NCBI GenBank assembly: GCA_001544655.2
Contig: FCOD02000001.1
Span: 466,052-530,051 of the forward strand
DNA: 64,000 bases
Source: Caballeronia turbans
GTDB lineage: Bacteria; Pseudomonadota; Gammaproteobacteria; Burkholderiales; Burkholderiaceae
Direction of reading: 5' to 3'
Made by a program: the position numbers and the translations under genes
In this document: in pieces, positions 43,160 to 51,979 of the stretch
Layout: each line of letters opens with the position of its first letter
Position numbering within the stretch: position 1 is the first letter of the stretch
The notes under the pieces: generated by a model
Seen by the model: the letters and a program-made list of their open reading frames with translations, nothing else
What the model was told of the DNA's origin: nothing
Databases searched by the model: none

Positions 43160-43564
43160 ATGACCGATAATACGCAAGTCGCCCCGCAAGGCACGAACGA
43201 AGTGGCGCGCAAGAACGAAGACGCGGTGCGCCGCGCAACGGTGACGCCGGCGGTCGATATCGTCGAGGATAGCCACGGCATCACGCTCTGGGCCGATCTT
43301 CCCGGCGTGTCGCGCGAGAAGCTCGACGTCAAGGTGCACGATGCCCGCCTCACCATCGAAGCCGAAGCGGAGCTGCCCGTGCAAGGCGCGGTGCGTGTGC
43401 ATCATGCTGAATTGCGCGCACCGCGTTTCGCACGCGCCTTCACGGTGAGCGACGACTTCGACACGACGAAGATCGACGCGAGTCTCACCAACGGCGTCCT
43501 CAGGCTGACGATTCCGCGTCGCGAGGAAGCCCGTCCGCGCCGCGTCGAAGTGCGTGCAGGATAA
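43160..43564 (+). CDS. Small heat-shock protein, Hsp20 family (second copy)
   Basis: This 134-residue protein has an alpha-crystallin domain with WADLPGVSREKLDVKVHDARLTIEAEAE and FARAFTVSDDFDTTKIDASLTNGVLRLTIPR. It starts at ATG 43160, 13 bases after the first Hsp20. The N-terminal arm is more polar than the partner's, so the two may form hetero-oligomers, as IbpA/IbpB do. A strong terminator follows (43598-43633). Confidence 0.92.
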   Translation: MTDNTQVAPQGTNEVARKNEDAVRRATVTPAVDIVEDSHGITLWADLPGVSREKLDVKVHDARLTIEAEAELPVQGAVRVHHAELRAPRFARAFTVSDDFDTTKIDASLTNGVLRLTIPRREEARPRRVEVRAG

Positions 43565-43597
43565 GCGCTGACAACAACGCTATAACTTTCGCTTCGA

Positions 43598-43633
43598 ACG
43601 GCCGCGACCTCTTCGCGGCCGTTTTTCTTTTTT
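43598..43633 (+). terminator. Rho-independent terminator after the Hsp20 pair
   Basis: ACGGCCGCG (43598-43606) and CGCGGCCGT (43614-43622) form a perfect 9-base stem with a 7-base loop, followed by a T-run with one C. It lies about 35 bases after the second Hsp20 stop. Confidence 0.9.
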
Positions 43634-43715
43634 GCGCTGCACGCACGCCTCTATAATCGTCAGCGGCGGCTTAAAGCCGCCTCCGCTCAAATACTCATGG
43701 AAAGAAGGGACTATC

Positions 43716-44495
43716 GTGAAGAGGCTGTTGACGGTGTTGTTGGGTTCGATGCTGGCCGTGTCGATCGGAGTGCATGCAAAAGAATGGTCGACTATCCGCT
43801 TCGGTGTCGATGCAAGTTATCCGCCTTTCGAATCGAAAGCACCAGACGGCACGCTGGTCGGCTTCGACATCGATGTCGGCAATGAACTCTGCCGGCGTCT
43901 CAACGCGAAATGCGTGTGGGTCGAAAATGCATTCGACGGCATGATTCCCGGCCTCAAATCGCGCAAGTTCGACGGCGTGCTCTCCACGATGTCGATGACA
44001 CCCGCGCGCGTCAAGCAGATCGCGTTCTCCAGCAAGCTCTTTCATGTGCCCACGCGCCTCGTCGCCAGACGCGATTCGAACATCCAGCCGACGGCGGATT
44101 CGCTTGCGGGCAAGACGGTCGGCGTCGAGCAAGGCTCGATGCAGGAAACGTACGCGAAGGCGCATTGGGGCGCGAAGGGCGTGAAGGTCGTGTCCTATGC
44201 GGATCAGGATCAGGTCTATCAGGATCTGCTCGCCGGCCGCCTCGACGCGTCGCTGCAAAATGCCGTACAGGCCGAACGCGGCTTTCTCGAGACGCCGCGC
44301 GGCAAGCCCTACGGCTTCGCGGGCGGCGCACTGGAAGACAGCGCGATCTTCGGGCCCGGCACGGCCATCGGCTTGCGCAAGGAAGACACCGACCTGAAGG
44401 AAAAGCTCGACGGCGCCATCGCCGCGATGATCAAGGACGGCACCTACAAGCGCATCGAGCGGAAGTACTTCGACTTCGATATCTACGGCGAATAA
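43716..44495 (+). CDS. Amino acid ABC transporter substrate-binding protein (Lys/Arg/Orn type)
   Basis: This 259-residue protein starts with GTG 43716 after AGAAGGG. It has a signal peptide ending at about residue 20, then IRFGVDASYPPFESKAPDGTLVGFDIDVGNELCRRL, the SBP_bac_3 signature, and FDGMIPGLKSRKFDGVLSTMSMTPAR. It resembles ArgT/HisJ-type periplasmic proteins for basic amino acids. No permease or ATPase gene is adjacent, so it is an orphan binding protein. A methyltransferase gene follows after 15 bases. Confidence 0.9.
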   Translation: MKRLLTVLLGSMLAVSIGVHAKEWSTIRFGVDASYPPFESKAPDGTLVGFDIDVGNELCRRLNAKCVWVENAFDGMIPGLKSRKFDGVLSTMSMTPARVKQIAFSSKLFHVPTRLVARRDSNIQPTADSLAGKTVGVEQGSMQETYAKAHWGAKGVKVVSYADQDQVYQDLLAGRLDASLQNAVQAERGFLETPRGKPYGFAGGALEDSAIFGPGTAIGLRKEDTDLKEKLDGAIAAMIKDGTYKRIERKYFDFDIYGE

Positions 44496-44510
44496 CGTGA
44501 GTTAACGACG

Positions 44511-45299
44511 ATGACGCAGCCCGCGAACGATCGATCGACTGTGCATCGCGCAGCCGTGCAAGGCTATACGGCCAACGCGGATAGCTACGTGCTCGGGCGG
44601 CCCGACTATCCGCCGGCACTCGCGGGCTGGCTCACCGATACGCTCGGGCTGAAACCCGGCGCGAGCGTCGTCGATCTCGGCGCGGGCACCGGAAAGTTCA
44701 CGCCGCGTCTCCTGCAGACGGGCGCGCGCGTGATCGCGGTCGAACCGGTCGATTCGATGCGCGTCAGGCTCGCGGCCGCGCTGCCCGATGTCGAGGCGCT
44801 TGCCGGCACCGCGCAATCGATGCCGCTCGGGAACGCATCGGTCGATGCGGTCGTGTGTGCGCAGTCGTTTCACTGGTTTGCAAGCCGCGCCGCGCTCGAC
44901 GAAATTCATCGCGTGCTGAAGCCGGGCGGCCGCCTCGGCCTCGTGTGGAATCTGCGCGATGCGCGCGTGCCGTGGGTCGCGAAGCTCGATGCCATCGTCA
45001 ACCGATACGAAGGCGACGCCCCGCGCTATTACACGGGCGCATGGCGCAACGCATTTCCGCATGAAGGCTTCGGTCCGCTCGTCGATACGCATTTCTCGCT
45101 CGGCCATACGGGTTCGCCCGAAGATGTGATCGTGCATCGCGTCCGCTCGACGAGCTTCATTGCGTCACTGCCTGAAGCAGCGCGCGCCGAAATCGATGCA
45201 GCGGTGCGCAAGCTGATCGAATCTCAACCCGAGCTCAGCGGCAAGCATGAAGTCACCGTGCCTTACGAGACCGCCGCGTTCGTTGCGATCAAGTTATGA
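44511..45299 (+). CDS. Class I SAM-dependent methyltransferase
   Basis: This 262-residue protein has motif I VVDLGAGTGKFT (about 53-64), then VEPVDSMRVRL and the HRVLKPGGRLGLVWNLRD post-I motif. It falls in the Methyltransf_11-like small-molecule group. It begins 15 bases after the binding-protein stop and may be co-transcribed. The substrate is unknown. Confidence 0.88.
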   Translation: MTQPANDRSTVHRAAVQGYTANADSYVLGRPDYPPALAGWLTDTLGLKPGASVVDLGAGTGKFTPRLLQTGARVIAVEPVDSMRVRLAAALPDVEALAGTAQSMPLGNASVDAVVCAQSFHWFASRAALDEIHRVLKPGGRLGLVWNLRDARVPWVAKLDAIVNRYEGDAPRYYTGAWRNAFPHEGFGPLVDTHFSLGHTGSPEDVIVHRVRSTSFIASLPEAARAEIDAAVRKLIESQPELSGKHEVTVPYETAAFVAIKL

Positions 45300-45471
45300 G
45301 CATCGGCACGCAAGCGAGCACTGCGCACGAGCCGACAGTAGAATGAATACCGCCTTCGCATTCCTTTTCCGAAGGCTGAGAATGGAACAACGGCCCCAAC
45401 ACCGACAACGAGGCCGCGCCCGAATGGAGATGTGATCCGCACGATGTGATTCGTTCCCGCGAGGAGAGTCC

Positions 45472-47010
45472 ATGAAAGTGCTCGCCGTTCATCCCAGCGG
45501 CCTGATGTACACCCGCGTGTTCCTCCGACTCGAGCCGCTCGGACTCGAAACCGTGGCGGCGGCCGTGCGTCAGGCAGGACACGATGTGCGCCTGATCGAT
45601 CTGCAAGTCGAAACGCACCGCGACTTCGACCGCCTCGTGCGCGCATGGCGCCCCGACGCGCTCTGCTTCTCCGGCAACTATCTCGCCAACATCCCCGAAA
45701 TCATCGATCTCGCCAGGACGGTGAAGACGCTGCTGCCCGATTGTTTCGTGTTCGTCGGGGGACATAGCGCATCGTTCACCGCAAGCGACATCCTGCGTCA
45801 TGCCGAAGGCGCGATCGATTGCGTGCTCAAGGGCGAAGGCGAGGCATCGGTGAATGCTCTGCTTCAGGCGGCCGCGACGAAGAGCGACCTGCTCGCGGTT
45901 CCCGGCGCGGTCACGACCGACGGCTCGGGGCCGCCGCCGCGCTTCGTCGAAAGCCTCGACGACGTGCTGCCCGCGCGCGATCTGCTGCGGCATCGGCGCA
46001 AATATTTCATCGGCACGCTGGACCCGTGCGCATCGATTGAATTCGCACGCGGCTGTCCGTGGGACTGCACCTTCTGCAGCGCGTGGACTTTCTATGGCCG
46101 AAGTTATCGTTCGCGCAGTCCCGAGATCATTGCAAAGGAACTTGCGTCGATACGCGAGCCGGGCGTGTTCATCGTCGACGATGTCGCGTTCGTGCACGCG
46201 GAGCACGGCATGGAGATCGGCCGTGCAATCGAGCGGCACGGCATCCGCAAGAAGTACTACCTCGAAACGCGCGGCGACGTGCTCCTGCGCAACAAGGACG
46301 TCTTCCGTTTCTGGCGCACGCTCGGTTTGCAGTACATGTTTATCGGCATGGAAGCGATCGACGCCGAAGGACTGAAAGCGTTTCGCAAGCGCATCACGCT
46401 CGACAAGAATTTCGAAGCGCTCGAATTCGCGCGCTCGCTGGGCATTACCGTCGCGCTCAATCTCATCGCCGATCCCGAATGGGACCGTGAACGCTTCGAA
46501 ACCGTGCGGCAATGGTGCCTCGATATTCCTGAGATCGTGAACATCAGCGTCAACACGCCCTACCCCGGCACGGAGATCTGGCTGCGCGAACAGCGGCGTC
46601 TCACCAGCCTCGATTACCGGCTCTACGACATTCAGCATTCGGTCTTGCCGACGCGCCTGCCATTGCCCGAGTTCTATGCGGAGCTCGTGCGCACGCAGCA
46701 AGTACTCAATCGCAAGCACATGGGCTGGGCCGCATTGCGCGGCGCGGCGGGTCAGGCCATGCACTTGCTGATGCATGGACAGACGAATTTCGTGCGCATG
46801 CTGTGGCGCTTCAACTCGGTATTCGATCCGCGCCTGCAACTGGCCGATCATGCGCGCGAGGCTCGCTACCTGATGACGCCGCCGCCCGCGCCGGACGCAT
46901 CCGCGAACGTCAAGGCCGTTTATGTTCACGGTCCTGCGGGACGCAGGTCGCGCCGCATCGACGATGCAACCGAGAAGTTCGTCGACGAAACGAGAATGGG
47001 CGCCGATTAG
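45472..47010 (+). CDS. hpnR: B12-binding radical SAM protein, probable hopanoid C-3 methylase HpnR
   Basis: This 512-residue protein has a B12-binding domain (residues 1-130: VHPSGLMYTRVFLRLEPLGLE, CFSGNYLAN, FVGGHSAS). The radical SAM core has the cluster motif Cx3Cx2C at Cys195, Cys199 and Cys202 (CPWDCTFC). The C-terminal region is rich in aromatic and basic residues. The overall pattern matches HpnR, which methylates hopanoids at C-3; hpnR is known in Burkholderia. ATG 45472 follows GAGGAGAG. No other hpn genes are in the window. A different B12-radical SAM methylase cannot be excluded. Confidence 0.72.
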   Translation: MKVLAVHPSGLMYTRVFLRLEPLGLETVAAAVRQAGHDVRLIDLQVETHRDFDRLVRAWRPDALCFSGNYLANIPEIIDLARTVKTLLPDCFVFVGGHSASFTASDILRHAEGAIDCVLKGEGEASVNALLQAAATKSDLLAVPGAVTTDGSGPPPRFVESLDDVLPARDLLRHRRKYFIGTLDPCASIEFARGCPWDCTFCSAWTFYGRSYRSRSPEIIAKELASIREPGVFIVDDVAFVHAEHGMEIGRAIERHGIRKKYYLETRGDVLLRNKDVFRFWRTLGLQYMFIGMEAIDAEGLKAFRKRITLDKNFEALEFARSLGITVALNLIADPEWDRERFETVRQWCLDIPEIVNISVNTPYPGTEIWLREQRRLTSLDYRLYDIQHSVLPTRLPLPEFYAELVRTQQVLNRKHMGWAALRGAAGQAMHLLMHGQTNFVRMLWRFNSVFDPRLQLADHAREARYLMTPPPAPDASANVKAVYVHGPAGRRSRRIDDATEKFVDETRMGAD

Positions 47011-47052
47011 CGCCTCCCCAACAACCCACAAGCAACGAAAGAGGAGACAGCG

Positions 47053-47685
47053 ATGGCGACACTCAAGCAGATGCAGGCGAAACTGAAGAAGCTGCAGGCG
47101 CAGGCCGAGCAATTGATCGCGAAGCGCGCGCAAGCCGTGCTCGACGATATTCGCGCGATGATGGACAGGCACGGCCTCACGACCGCGGATATCGACCGGC
47201 ACGGCAGGAAGGTCAAACGCGCCGCGAAGCCGCACGTGGCCTTACCCGCGCCGGCGGGTCGCCACGAAGCGATGACGAAGCTCGCAAAGAAAGGCAAGCT
47301 GCCCGCGAAGTACCGCAATCCGAAGACGGGCGAAACATGGAGCGGCTGGGCGCGCCCGCCTGCGTGGATAGCCGGCGTGAAGGATCGCAGCAAGTTTCTG
47401 ATCGACGCGGAAGGCGCGGAGAAGCCGGTCAAACCCGAGGCGGCCAGCAAGAAAGCGGCGGTTAAAAAGCCTGCGAAGAAAGCCACGACAGCGCAAACGA
47501 GCACGCCGGCGGCGAAGAAAAAAACTGCGGCGCCTGCTGCGAAAAAAGCGTCTGCGGCCAACGCGGACGCGAAGCGCAGCGCGCCGCGCAAACGCGCTGC
47601 GAAAGCGGCACCGAGTGCCGCGACCGTGCCTGAGCAGGACAATGCGGACGCGGCGCCGGCGTCGGGCGTCTCGTCATCGGTTTGA
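47053..47685 (+). CDS. H-NS family nucleoid protein with a histone H1-like Lys/Ala tail
   Basis: This 210-residue protein has a coiled-coil oligomerisation segment (about 1-40) and the H-NS DNA-binding motif YRNPKTGETWSGWARPPAW (87-105). A long tail of about 85 residues follows (from about 125), dominated by Lys, Ala and Pro, with the look of eukaryotic histone H1 or AlgP tails. It probably binds AT-rich DNA and condenses or silences it. Burkholderia carries several H-NS paralogues; those with such tails are a subgroup. It starts at ATG 47053 after GAGGAGA. Confidence 0.9.
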   Translation: MATLKQMQAKLKKLQAQAEQLIAKRAQAVLDDIRAMMDRHGLTTADIDRHGRKVKRAAKPHVALPAPAGRHEAMTKLAKKGKLPAKYRNPKTGETWSGWARPPAWIAGVKDRSKFLIDAEGAEKPVKPEAASKKAAVKKPAKKATTAQTSTPAAKKKTAAPAAKKASAANADAKRSAPRKRAAKAAPSAATVPEQDNADAAPASGVSSSV

Positions 47686-47812
47686 GCTTTATTCAGGAAC
47701 GAGCGGAAGAATCGAAGGATGCGCGGCAAGCGCCGCGCGCCCATAAAGTTTCTGGCGTCGGCATGGTGCTTGCGTCTATCCAGATACACACGCCGACAAT
47801 GCCGAGGACGCC

Positions 47813-48088
47813 ATGCATCAGTCGATCGAATCGCACGAACTGACGAAGATCGATATAGCGCGCTTTCAGGTCGTGCAAGTCTCGGATGGCACTTTCACGG
47901 TCGTACTGTGGGAAGCCCCCGACACCGACGCGGATGATCCGCCCGCGCTGCGTCCGCAGGCGTCGACACTCACCATTCGACTGTGCGATCCGCTCAATGC
48001 AGTGCGCCGAAAAGATGTCTGCGAACATTTGCGGGCGCAGCTTGCGGCGTCGCGGGCCAGGCAAATGCATAGCTTGGCCGCCGCGTAA
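47813..48088 (+). CDS. Hypothetical small protein
   Basis: This 91-residue protein has no recognised family. It has a plausible start (ATG 47813) and an acidic middle (WEAPDTDADDPPALRP), with a basic C-terminal helix. Codon use is like that of its neighbours. It may be a real small gene because the frame is clean and it sits alone in a gap, but I cannot name a function. Confidence 0.5.
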   Translation: MHQSIESHELTKIDIARFQVVQVSDGTFTVVLWEAPDTDADDPPALRPQASTLTIRLCDPLNAVRRKDVCEHLRAQLAASRARQMHSLAAA

Positions 48089-48263
48089 TCCCATTGTTTG
48101 AGATCGGCGAAAACTCAATTGGCTTTTCGTGCGATTAAAAAACAGCTCAGTCCTTCTACACTCCGTTCGCATGTCGGGAGCGTTTTGTAGCGAACAACGC
48201 GCCTCTCCGATTGCAGTTGTTACTGTCAGACAACTGCATCCTTATTTTCGACGGAGCAATCTC

Positions 48264-48524
48264 GTGAACAAGCGACTCGTAGTGGGCTTTGCTATTGCAT
48301 TGAGTTCTCTTTTCGCCGGTTCGGCATTCGCAAGCGGCTATGGCCCGGCGCCGCATTATCGTCCCGATACCGGCGCGCCTGCTTCACAGCGTGGCGTCAG
48401 CGCGCAAACGTTCGCGGCGGAAGAAGCCGCGCAAGGTCGCAGTGATTTCGGCAATACGGAACGCACCGCACAGATTCAACGGGGACAGGTTTCCGCATCG
48501 GCTTCTTCTCAAGCCGCGCAATAA
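48264..48524 (+). CDS. Small exported protein
   Basis: This 86-residue protein starts with GTG 48264 after GGAG. It has a signal peptide (KRLVVGFAIALSSLFAGSAFA), then a short mature part rich in Ala, Gln and Ser. It resembles the many short exported Burkholderia proteins of unknown function. No other feature is visible. Confidence 0.65.
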   Translation: MNKRLVVGFAIALSSLFAGSAFASGYGPAPHYRPDTGAPASQRGVSAQTFAAEEAAQGRSDFGNTERTAQIQRGQVSASASSQAAQ

Positions 48525-48568
48525 GATCAATCGGGCGGACATGATGATTCGATTCGCCGTGTCCGCTT

Positions 48569-49984
48569 CTAAAAACCCTTAATCGCTTTATCCAGAAAAG
48601 TCCAAAGCGCATCATCCAGAGAATACGGGACGTTGAAACGAAAGCACGCGCTTTCTGCATCATCGGGACGGAAATAAGAACCGGGCGCGAGCCATATGCC
48701 GTGCTGCAACGCGCGCGTTGCGACTGCGCTTCCGTCTGCGGGATCGATCGGCAACGCACCCCACACGAAAAGTCCCGCACGCGGACGCCGGAACAGCTCG
48801 ACGCCCAATGCGTCCATGCGCTCCTCCACGAGCGCATGCGCGTCTTTCAGCTTTTCCACGACGAATTCCACATGCCGCGCATAGCGCCCTTCCGTCAGCA
48901 CTTTCTCGACGATGCGCTCCGTCGCCTCCGATGACGTCAGGCCCACGGCCATCTTCGTGCGCGCCAGTTCGCGCAACACATCGCGTTCAGCGACGACATA
49001 GCCGCAGCGCAGCGCGGGCGTGATCGTTTTCGCGAAACCGCCGACGTACAGCACGCGGCTCAGCCCTTCCATCGCCGCGAGCAAGGGCGCGCCGGGCGGC
49101 GCGAGCTCGCGGTTCACATCGTCCTCGACGACCCACAGGCCGTGGCGTTCCGCGATCTGCATCAGACGAAACGCCGACGCCATGCCGAACGTCGCGCCCG
49201 TCGGATTCTGCAAGGTCGTGTTGAGGAACACCGCTTTCGGCCGATGCTCGACGACGATGCGCTCGAACACGTCTGTATCGATGCCCGCGGCCGTGCGCGG
49301 CACGCCATGCACCTTAAGACCGGCGAGCCGCAGAATCTGCAGCAGATTGCAGTAGCCCGGATCTTCGACGACGACCGCATCGCCCGGACGCAATAACGTG
49401 CGCACGATGAGATCGAGCGCCTGCGTCGCGCCCGCCGTCAACAGCACGTTCGTCGCGGCATCGACCGGCAGGCCGTGACGGTCCATCTGCTCCGCGATCC
49501 GCTCGCGCAGCGGTGCGAAGCCATACGGATGCCCGTAATCCGCGATGCGCGCCGCCGGCACGCGACTCACCGCGCGCAGCGCATGTTGCAGGCCGCTCTC
49601 GTTGACCCATTCGTTAGGCAGCCAGCCGCAGCCTGATTTGATCGGCACCGAATGATCGGCGAATACGTCCGAGAGAAGCCACGTCGCGGTGAGGCTCGGC
49701 GGCTGCCAGGCGACCGCCTGCACGCGTTCGCTGCGCCCGCGCGCGGCCACGCGATAGCCCGAGCCGCGCCGCGCGGTGACGAGGCCCATCGATACGAGCC
49801 TGCCGTACGCCTCCGTCACCGTGAACGTGCTGAGGCTTTCAGCCTCGGCGAGACGCCGCACCGACGGCAGGAGCGCGCCCGCGCGCAGCGTCTGCTCTTC
49901 GATCGCCGTGGAAAACGCGTGCACAAGTTGTTCGACGAGCGTCGGCGCCTGCCGCGTGCCGCGCTCCAGCTTGAGTTCGATCAT
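48569..49984 (-). CDS. MocR/PdxR-family transcriptional regulator (GntR HTH plus aminotransferase domain)
   Basis: This 471-residue protein has a GntR-type winged HTH (about 10-80: LRAGALLPSVRRLAEAESLSTFTVTEAYGRLVSMGLV). A fold-type I aminotransferase domain follows, with the PLP lysine expected near residue 317 in GGFAKTITPALRCGY. Such regulators sense amino compounds through PLP. I start it at ATG 49984. It is divergent from a transaminase gene across 155 bases that hold repeated ACAGT elements. Regulation of that gene is therefore likely. Confidence 0.92.
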   Translation of the reverse strand: MIELKLERGTRQAPTLVEQLVHAFSTAIEEQTLRAGALLPSVRRLAEAESLSTFTVTEAYGRLVSMGLVTARRGSGYRVAARGRSERVQAVAWQPPSLTATWLLSDVFADHSVPIKSGCGWLPNEWVNESGLQHALRAVSRVPAARIADYGHPYGFAPLRERIAEQMDRHGLPVDAATNVLLTAGATQALDLIVRTLLRPGDAVVVEDPGYCNLLQILRLAGLKVHGVPRTAAGIDTDVFERIVVEHRPKAVFLNTTLQNPTGATFGMASAFRLMQIAERHGLWVVEDDVNRELAPPGAPLLAAMEGLSRVLYVGGFAKTITPALRCGYVVAERDVLRELARTKMAVGLTSSEATERIVEKVLTEGRYARHVEFVVEKLKDAHALVEERMDALGVELFRRPRAGLFVWGALPIDPADGSAVATRALQHGIWLAPGSYFRPDDAESACFRFNVPYSLDDALWTFLDKAIKGF

Positions 49985-50019
49985 GGATTCGAGAATAGCG
50001 CGGCCGACGCGCGCCAACC

Positions 50020-50105
50020 AATACAGTCCGCAGCATTTTGCCAGCACAGTTGGCAGCGCAGTGATTCAACTGTCTATGCCGTGCAATTTTGCCGAGGAAT
50101 ACAGT
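50020..50105. promoter_or_regulatory. ACAGT repeats between MocR and transaminase genes, candidate MocR operator
   Basis: AATACAGT occurs at 50020-50027 and again at 50098-50105. ACAGTTG (50046-50052) and its inverse CAACTGT (50067-50073) lie between them. The ACAGT cores begin at 50023, 50046, 50069 (inverted) and 50101, so the first gaps are both 23 bases. MocR proteins such as GabR bind paired direct repeats plus an inverted half. Function is inferred. Confidence 0.45.
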
Positions 50106-50139
50106 GCAGTGACCGTTCTTTCCGAGGAGGAGACCCGCC

Positions 50140-51468
50140 ATGAATGCTCGCCCCGTCATCGATGACCTTTCGTCGTTCTGGATGCCGTTCACCGCCAATC
50201 GCCAGTTCAAGGCCGCGCCGCGCCTGCTCGAAAGTGCGAAGGGCATGTATTACCGCTCGACCGACGGCCGCGAAGTGCTCGACGGCACGGCGGGCCTCTG
50301 GTGCGTGAACGCAGGCCATTGCCGGGACGAGATCGTCGATGCGGTGCATAAGGCGCTTTCGACGCTCGACTTCGCGCCGACCTTCCAGATGGGTCACCCG
50401 CTCGCATTCGAAGCCGCGACCAGGGTTGCCGATCTGATGCCCGAAGGACTCGACCGCATCTTCTTCACCAACTCGGGCTCGGAGTCGGTCGATACGGCGC
50501 TCAAGATCGCGCTCGCCTATCATCGCGCGCGCGGCGAAGGCCAGCGCACGCGACTCATCGGCCGGGAACGCGGCTATCACGGCGTCGGCTTCGGGGGGAT
50601 TTCGGTCGGCGGCATCGCGCCGAATCGCAAGACGTTCTCGGGCGCGCTGTTGCCGTCGGTCGATCATCTGCCGCATACACACGATCTCGCGCACAACGCG
50701 TTCACGAAAGGGCAGCCCACATGGGGCGAGCATCTTGCCGAGGATCTGGAACGCATCGTCGCGCTGCACGATCCGTCGACGATCGCGGCCGTGATCGTCG
50801 AGCCGCTCGCCGGTTCCACGGGCGTGCTCGTGCCGCCGCAGGGCTACTTGCAGAAGCTGCGCGAGATCTGCACGAAATACGGCATTCTTCTGATTTTCGA
50901 TGAGGTCATCACCGGCTTCGGGCGTCTGGGCAAGGCGACGGCGAGCGAGTACTTCGGCGTGACGCCCGATCTCATCACGATGGCCAAGGCGATCAACAAC
51001 GCGACCATTCCGATGGGCGCTGTGGCCGCGCATCGCAACGTGCACGACACGGTCGTCAACGCGGGCGCCGCTAACGCCATCGAACTGTTCCACGGCTATA
51101 CGTATTCAGCGCACCCGGTTGCGACTGCCGCGGCCATCGCGACGCTCGATCTGTATCGGCGCGACAAGCTGTTCGAGCGCGCGGCGTCGAAGGCCGAAAA
51201 GTTCGAAAGCGCCGCGCACGCGTTGCGCGATGCGCCCTTCGTGAAGGACATCCGCAATCTCGGGCTCGTCGCGGGCATCGAGCTCGATTCCCGCGACGGC
51301 GCGCCGGGCGCGCGTGCGTATGAAGTCTTCGTCAAGTGCTTCGAGGCGGGCGTGCTCGTGCGCTATACGGGCGATATCCTCGCGTTCTCGCCGCCGCTCA
51401 TCATCGAAGACGATCAGATCGACCAGATCTTCGGCACGGTGAGGAAGGCGCTGGAAAGCGTGAAATAA
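50140..51468 (+). CDS. Class III omega-amino acid:pyruvate aminotransferase
   Basis: This 442-residue PLP enzyme has the class III motifs: FTNSGSESVDTALKIA, GYHGVGFGGISVGG, LIFDEVITGFGRLG (with the PLP-binding Asp) and MAKAINNA with Lys283 as the Schiff-base lysine. It matches beta-alanine:pyruvate transaminases. It converts beta-alanine or related omega-amino acids to the semialdehyde. It starts at ATG 50140, preceded by GAGGAGGAG. Expression is probably induced through the divergent MocR regulator. A terminator follows the gene. Confidence 0.9.
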   Translation: MNARPVIDDLSSFWMPFTANRQFKAAPRLLESAKGMYYRSTDGREVLDGTAGLWCVNAGHCRDEIVDAVHKALSTLDFAPTFQMGHPLAFEAATRVADLMPEGLDRIFFTNSGSESVDTALKIALAYHRARGEGQRTRLIGRERGYHGVGFGGISVGGIAPNRKTFSGALLPSVDHLPHTHDLAHNAFTKGQPTWGEHLAEDLERIVALHDPSTIAAVIVEPLAGSTGVLVPPQGYLQKLREICTKYGILLIFDEVITGFGRLGKATASEYFGVTPDLITMAKAINNATIPMGAVAAHRNVHDTVVNAGAANAIELFHGYTYSAHPVATAAAIATLDLYRRDKLFERAASKAEKFESAAHALRDAPFVKDIRNLGLVAGIELDSRDGAPGARAYEVFVKCFEAGVLVRYTGDILAFSPPLIIEDDQIDQIFGTVRKALESVK

Positions 51469-51490
51469 GCGGCTTTCTCGTCGAGCCGAC

Positions 51491-51530
51491 AGCCCGGTTC
51501 CTCGCGACGAGGCACCGGGCTTTTTTCTTT
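51491..51530 (+). terminator. Rho-independent terminator after the transaminase gene
   Basis: AGCCCGGT (51491-51498) pairs with ACCGGGCT (51514-51521), and the inner CCTCG pairs with CGAGG, giving a long hairpin followed by TTTTTT. It lies about 20 bases after the stop and before the convergent thioesterase gene. Confidence 0.9.
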
Positions 51531-51979
51531 CATCGCTCCATGACGAGCAACGTCGATGTCGCCGATGCGAACAATCTGCCGCTCGCATCCCTCAAGGTCG
51601 CTTCGGCGAACGCGGCGCGGCGTCCGATCGACAGCACGCGACCCTCCGCGCGCAGCAAACCCGTATCGCGCGTGAGCGCCTTGTGATACGCGACCTTCAA
51701 CTCGAGCGTCGTATAGGCTTGCGTCGCGGTCAGGCACGAATGCACCGAGCAGCCGCACGCGGAATCGAGCAGCGTCGCCGCATAGCCGCCGTGCACGGTG
51801 CCGATCGGGTTATACGCGTGATCGCCGGGCACGCCCACGAACACCGCCCTGCCCGCCTCCACTTCGATGAACTCGAAATCCAGCGACACCATGATGCCCG
51901 GCTTGCGTGCGCACGCGATCAGCTTGCGCAGTTGCGCGAGGCCGTCGAGGCCGGCGGCGGTTTCTTCGATCAGGCTCAT
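51530..51979 (-). CDS. PaaI-family thioesterase (hotdog fold)
   Basis: This 149-residue protein has the hotdog motif HGGYAATLLDSACGCSVHS (about 64-82), with the catalytic Asp in LLDS, and ELKVAYHKAL. It hydrolyses acyl-CoA thioesters; aromatic acyl-CoAs are common substrates. Its ATG overlaps the stop of the outer-membrane factor gene (ATGA), so it is coupled to the efflux operon as the last gene. A link between the efflux system and an aromatic acid substrate is an inference. Confidence 0.88.
   Translation of the reverse strand: MSLIEETAAGLDGLAQLRKLIACARKPGIMVSLDFEFIEVEAGRAVFVGVPGDHAYNPIGTVHGGYAATLLDSACGCSVHSCLTATQAYTTLELKVAYHKALTRDTGLLRAEGRVLSIGRRAAFAEATLRDASGRLFASATSTLLVMER

Noticed and set aside
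47007-47789. A minus-strand frame rich in Phe, Leu and Ala resembling a membrane protein
   Set aside because: It is the reverse complement of Lys/Ala codons in the H-NS tail, which reads as Phe/Leu/Ala. There is no ribosome site or family signature.
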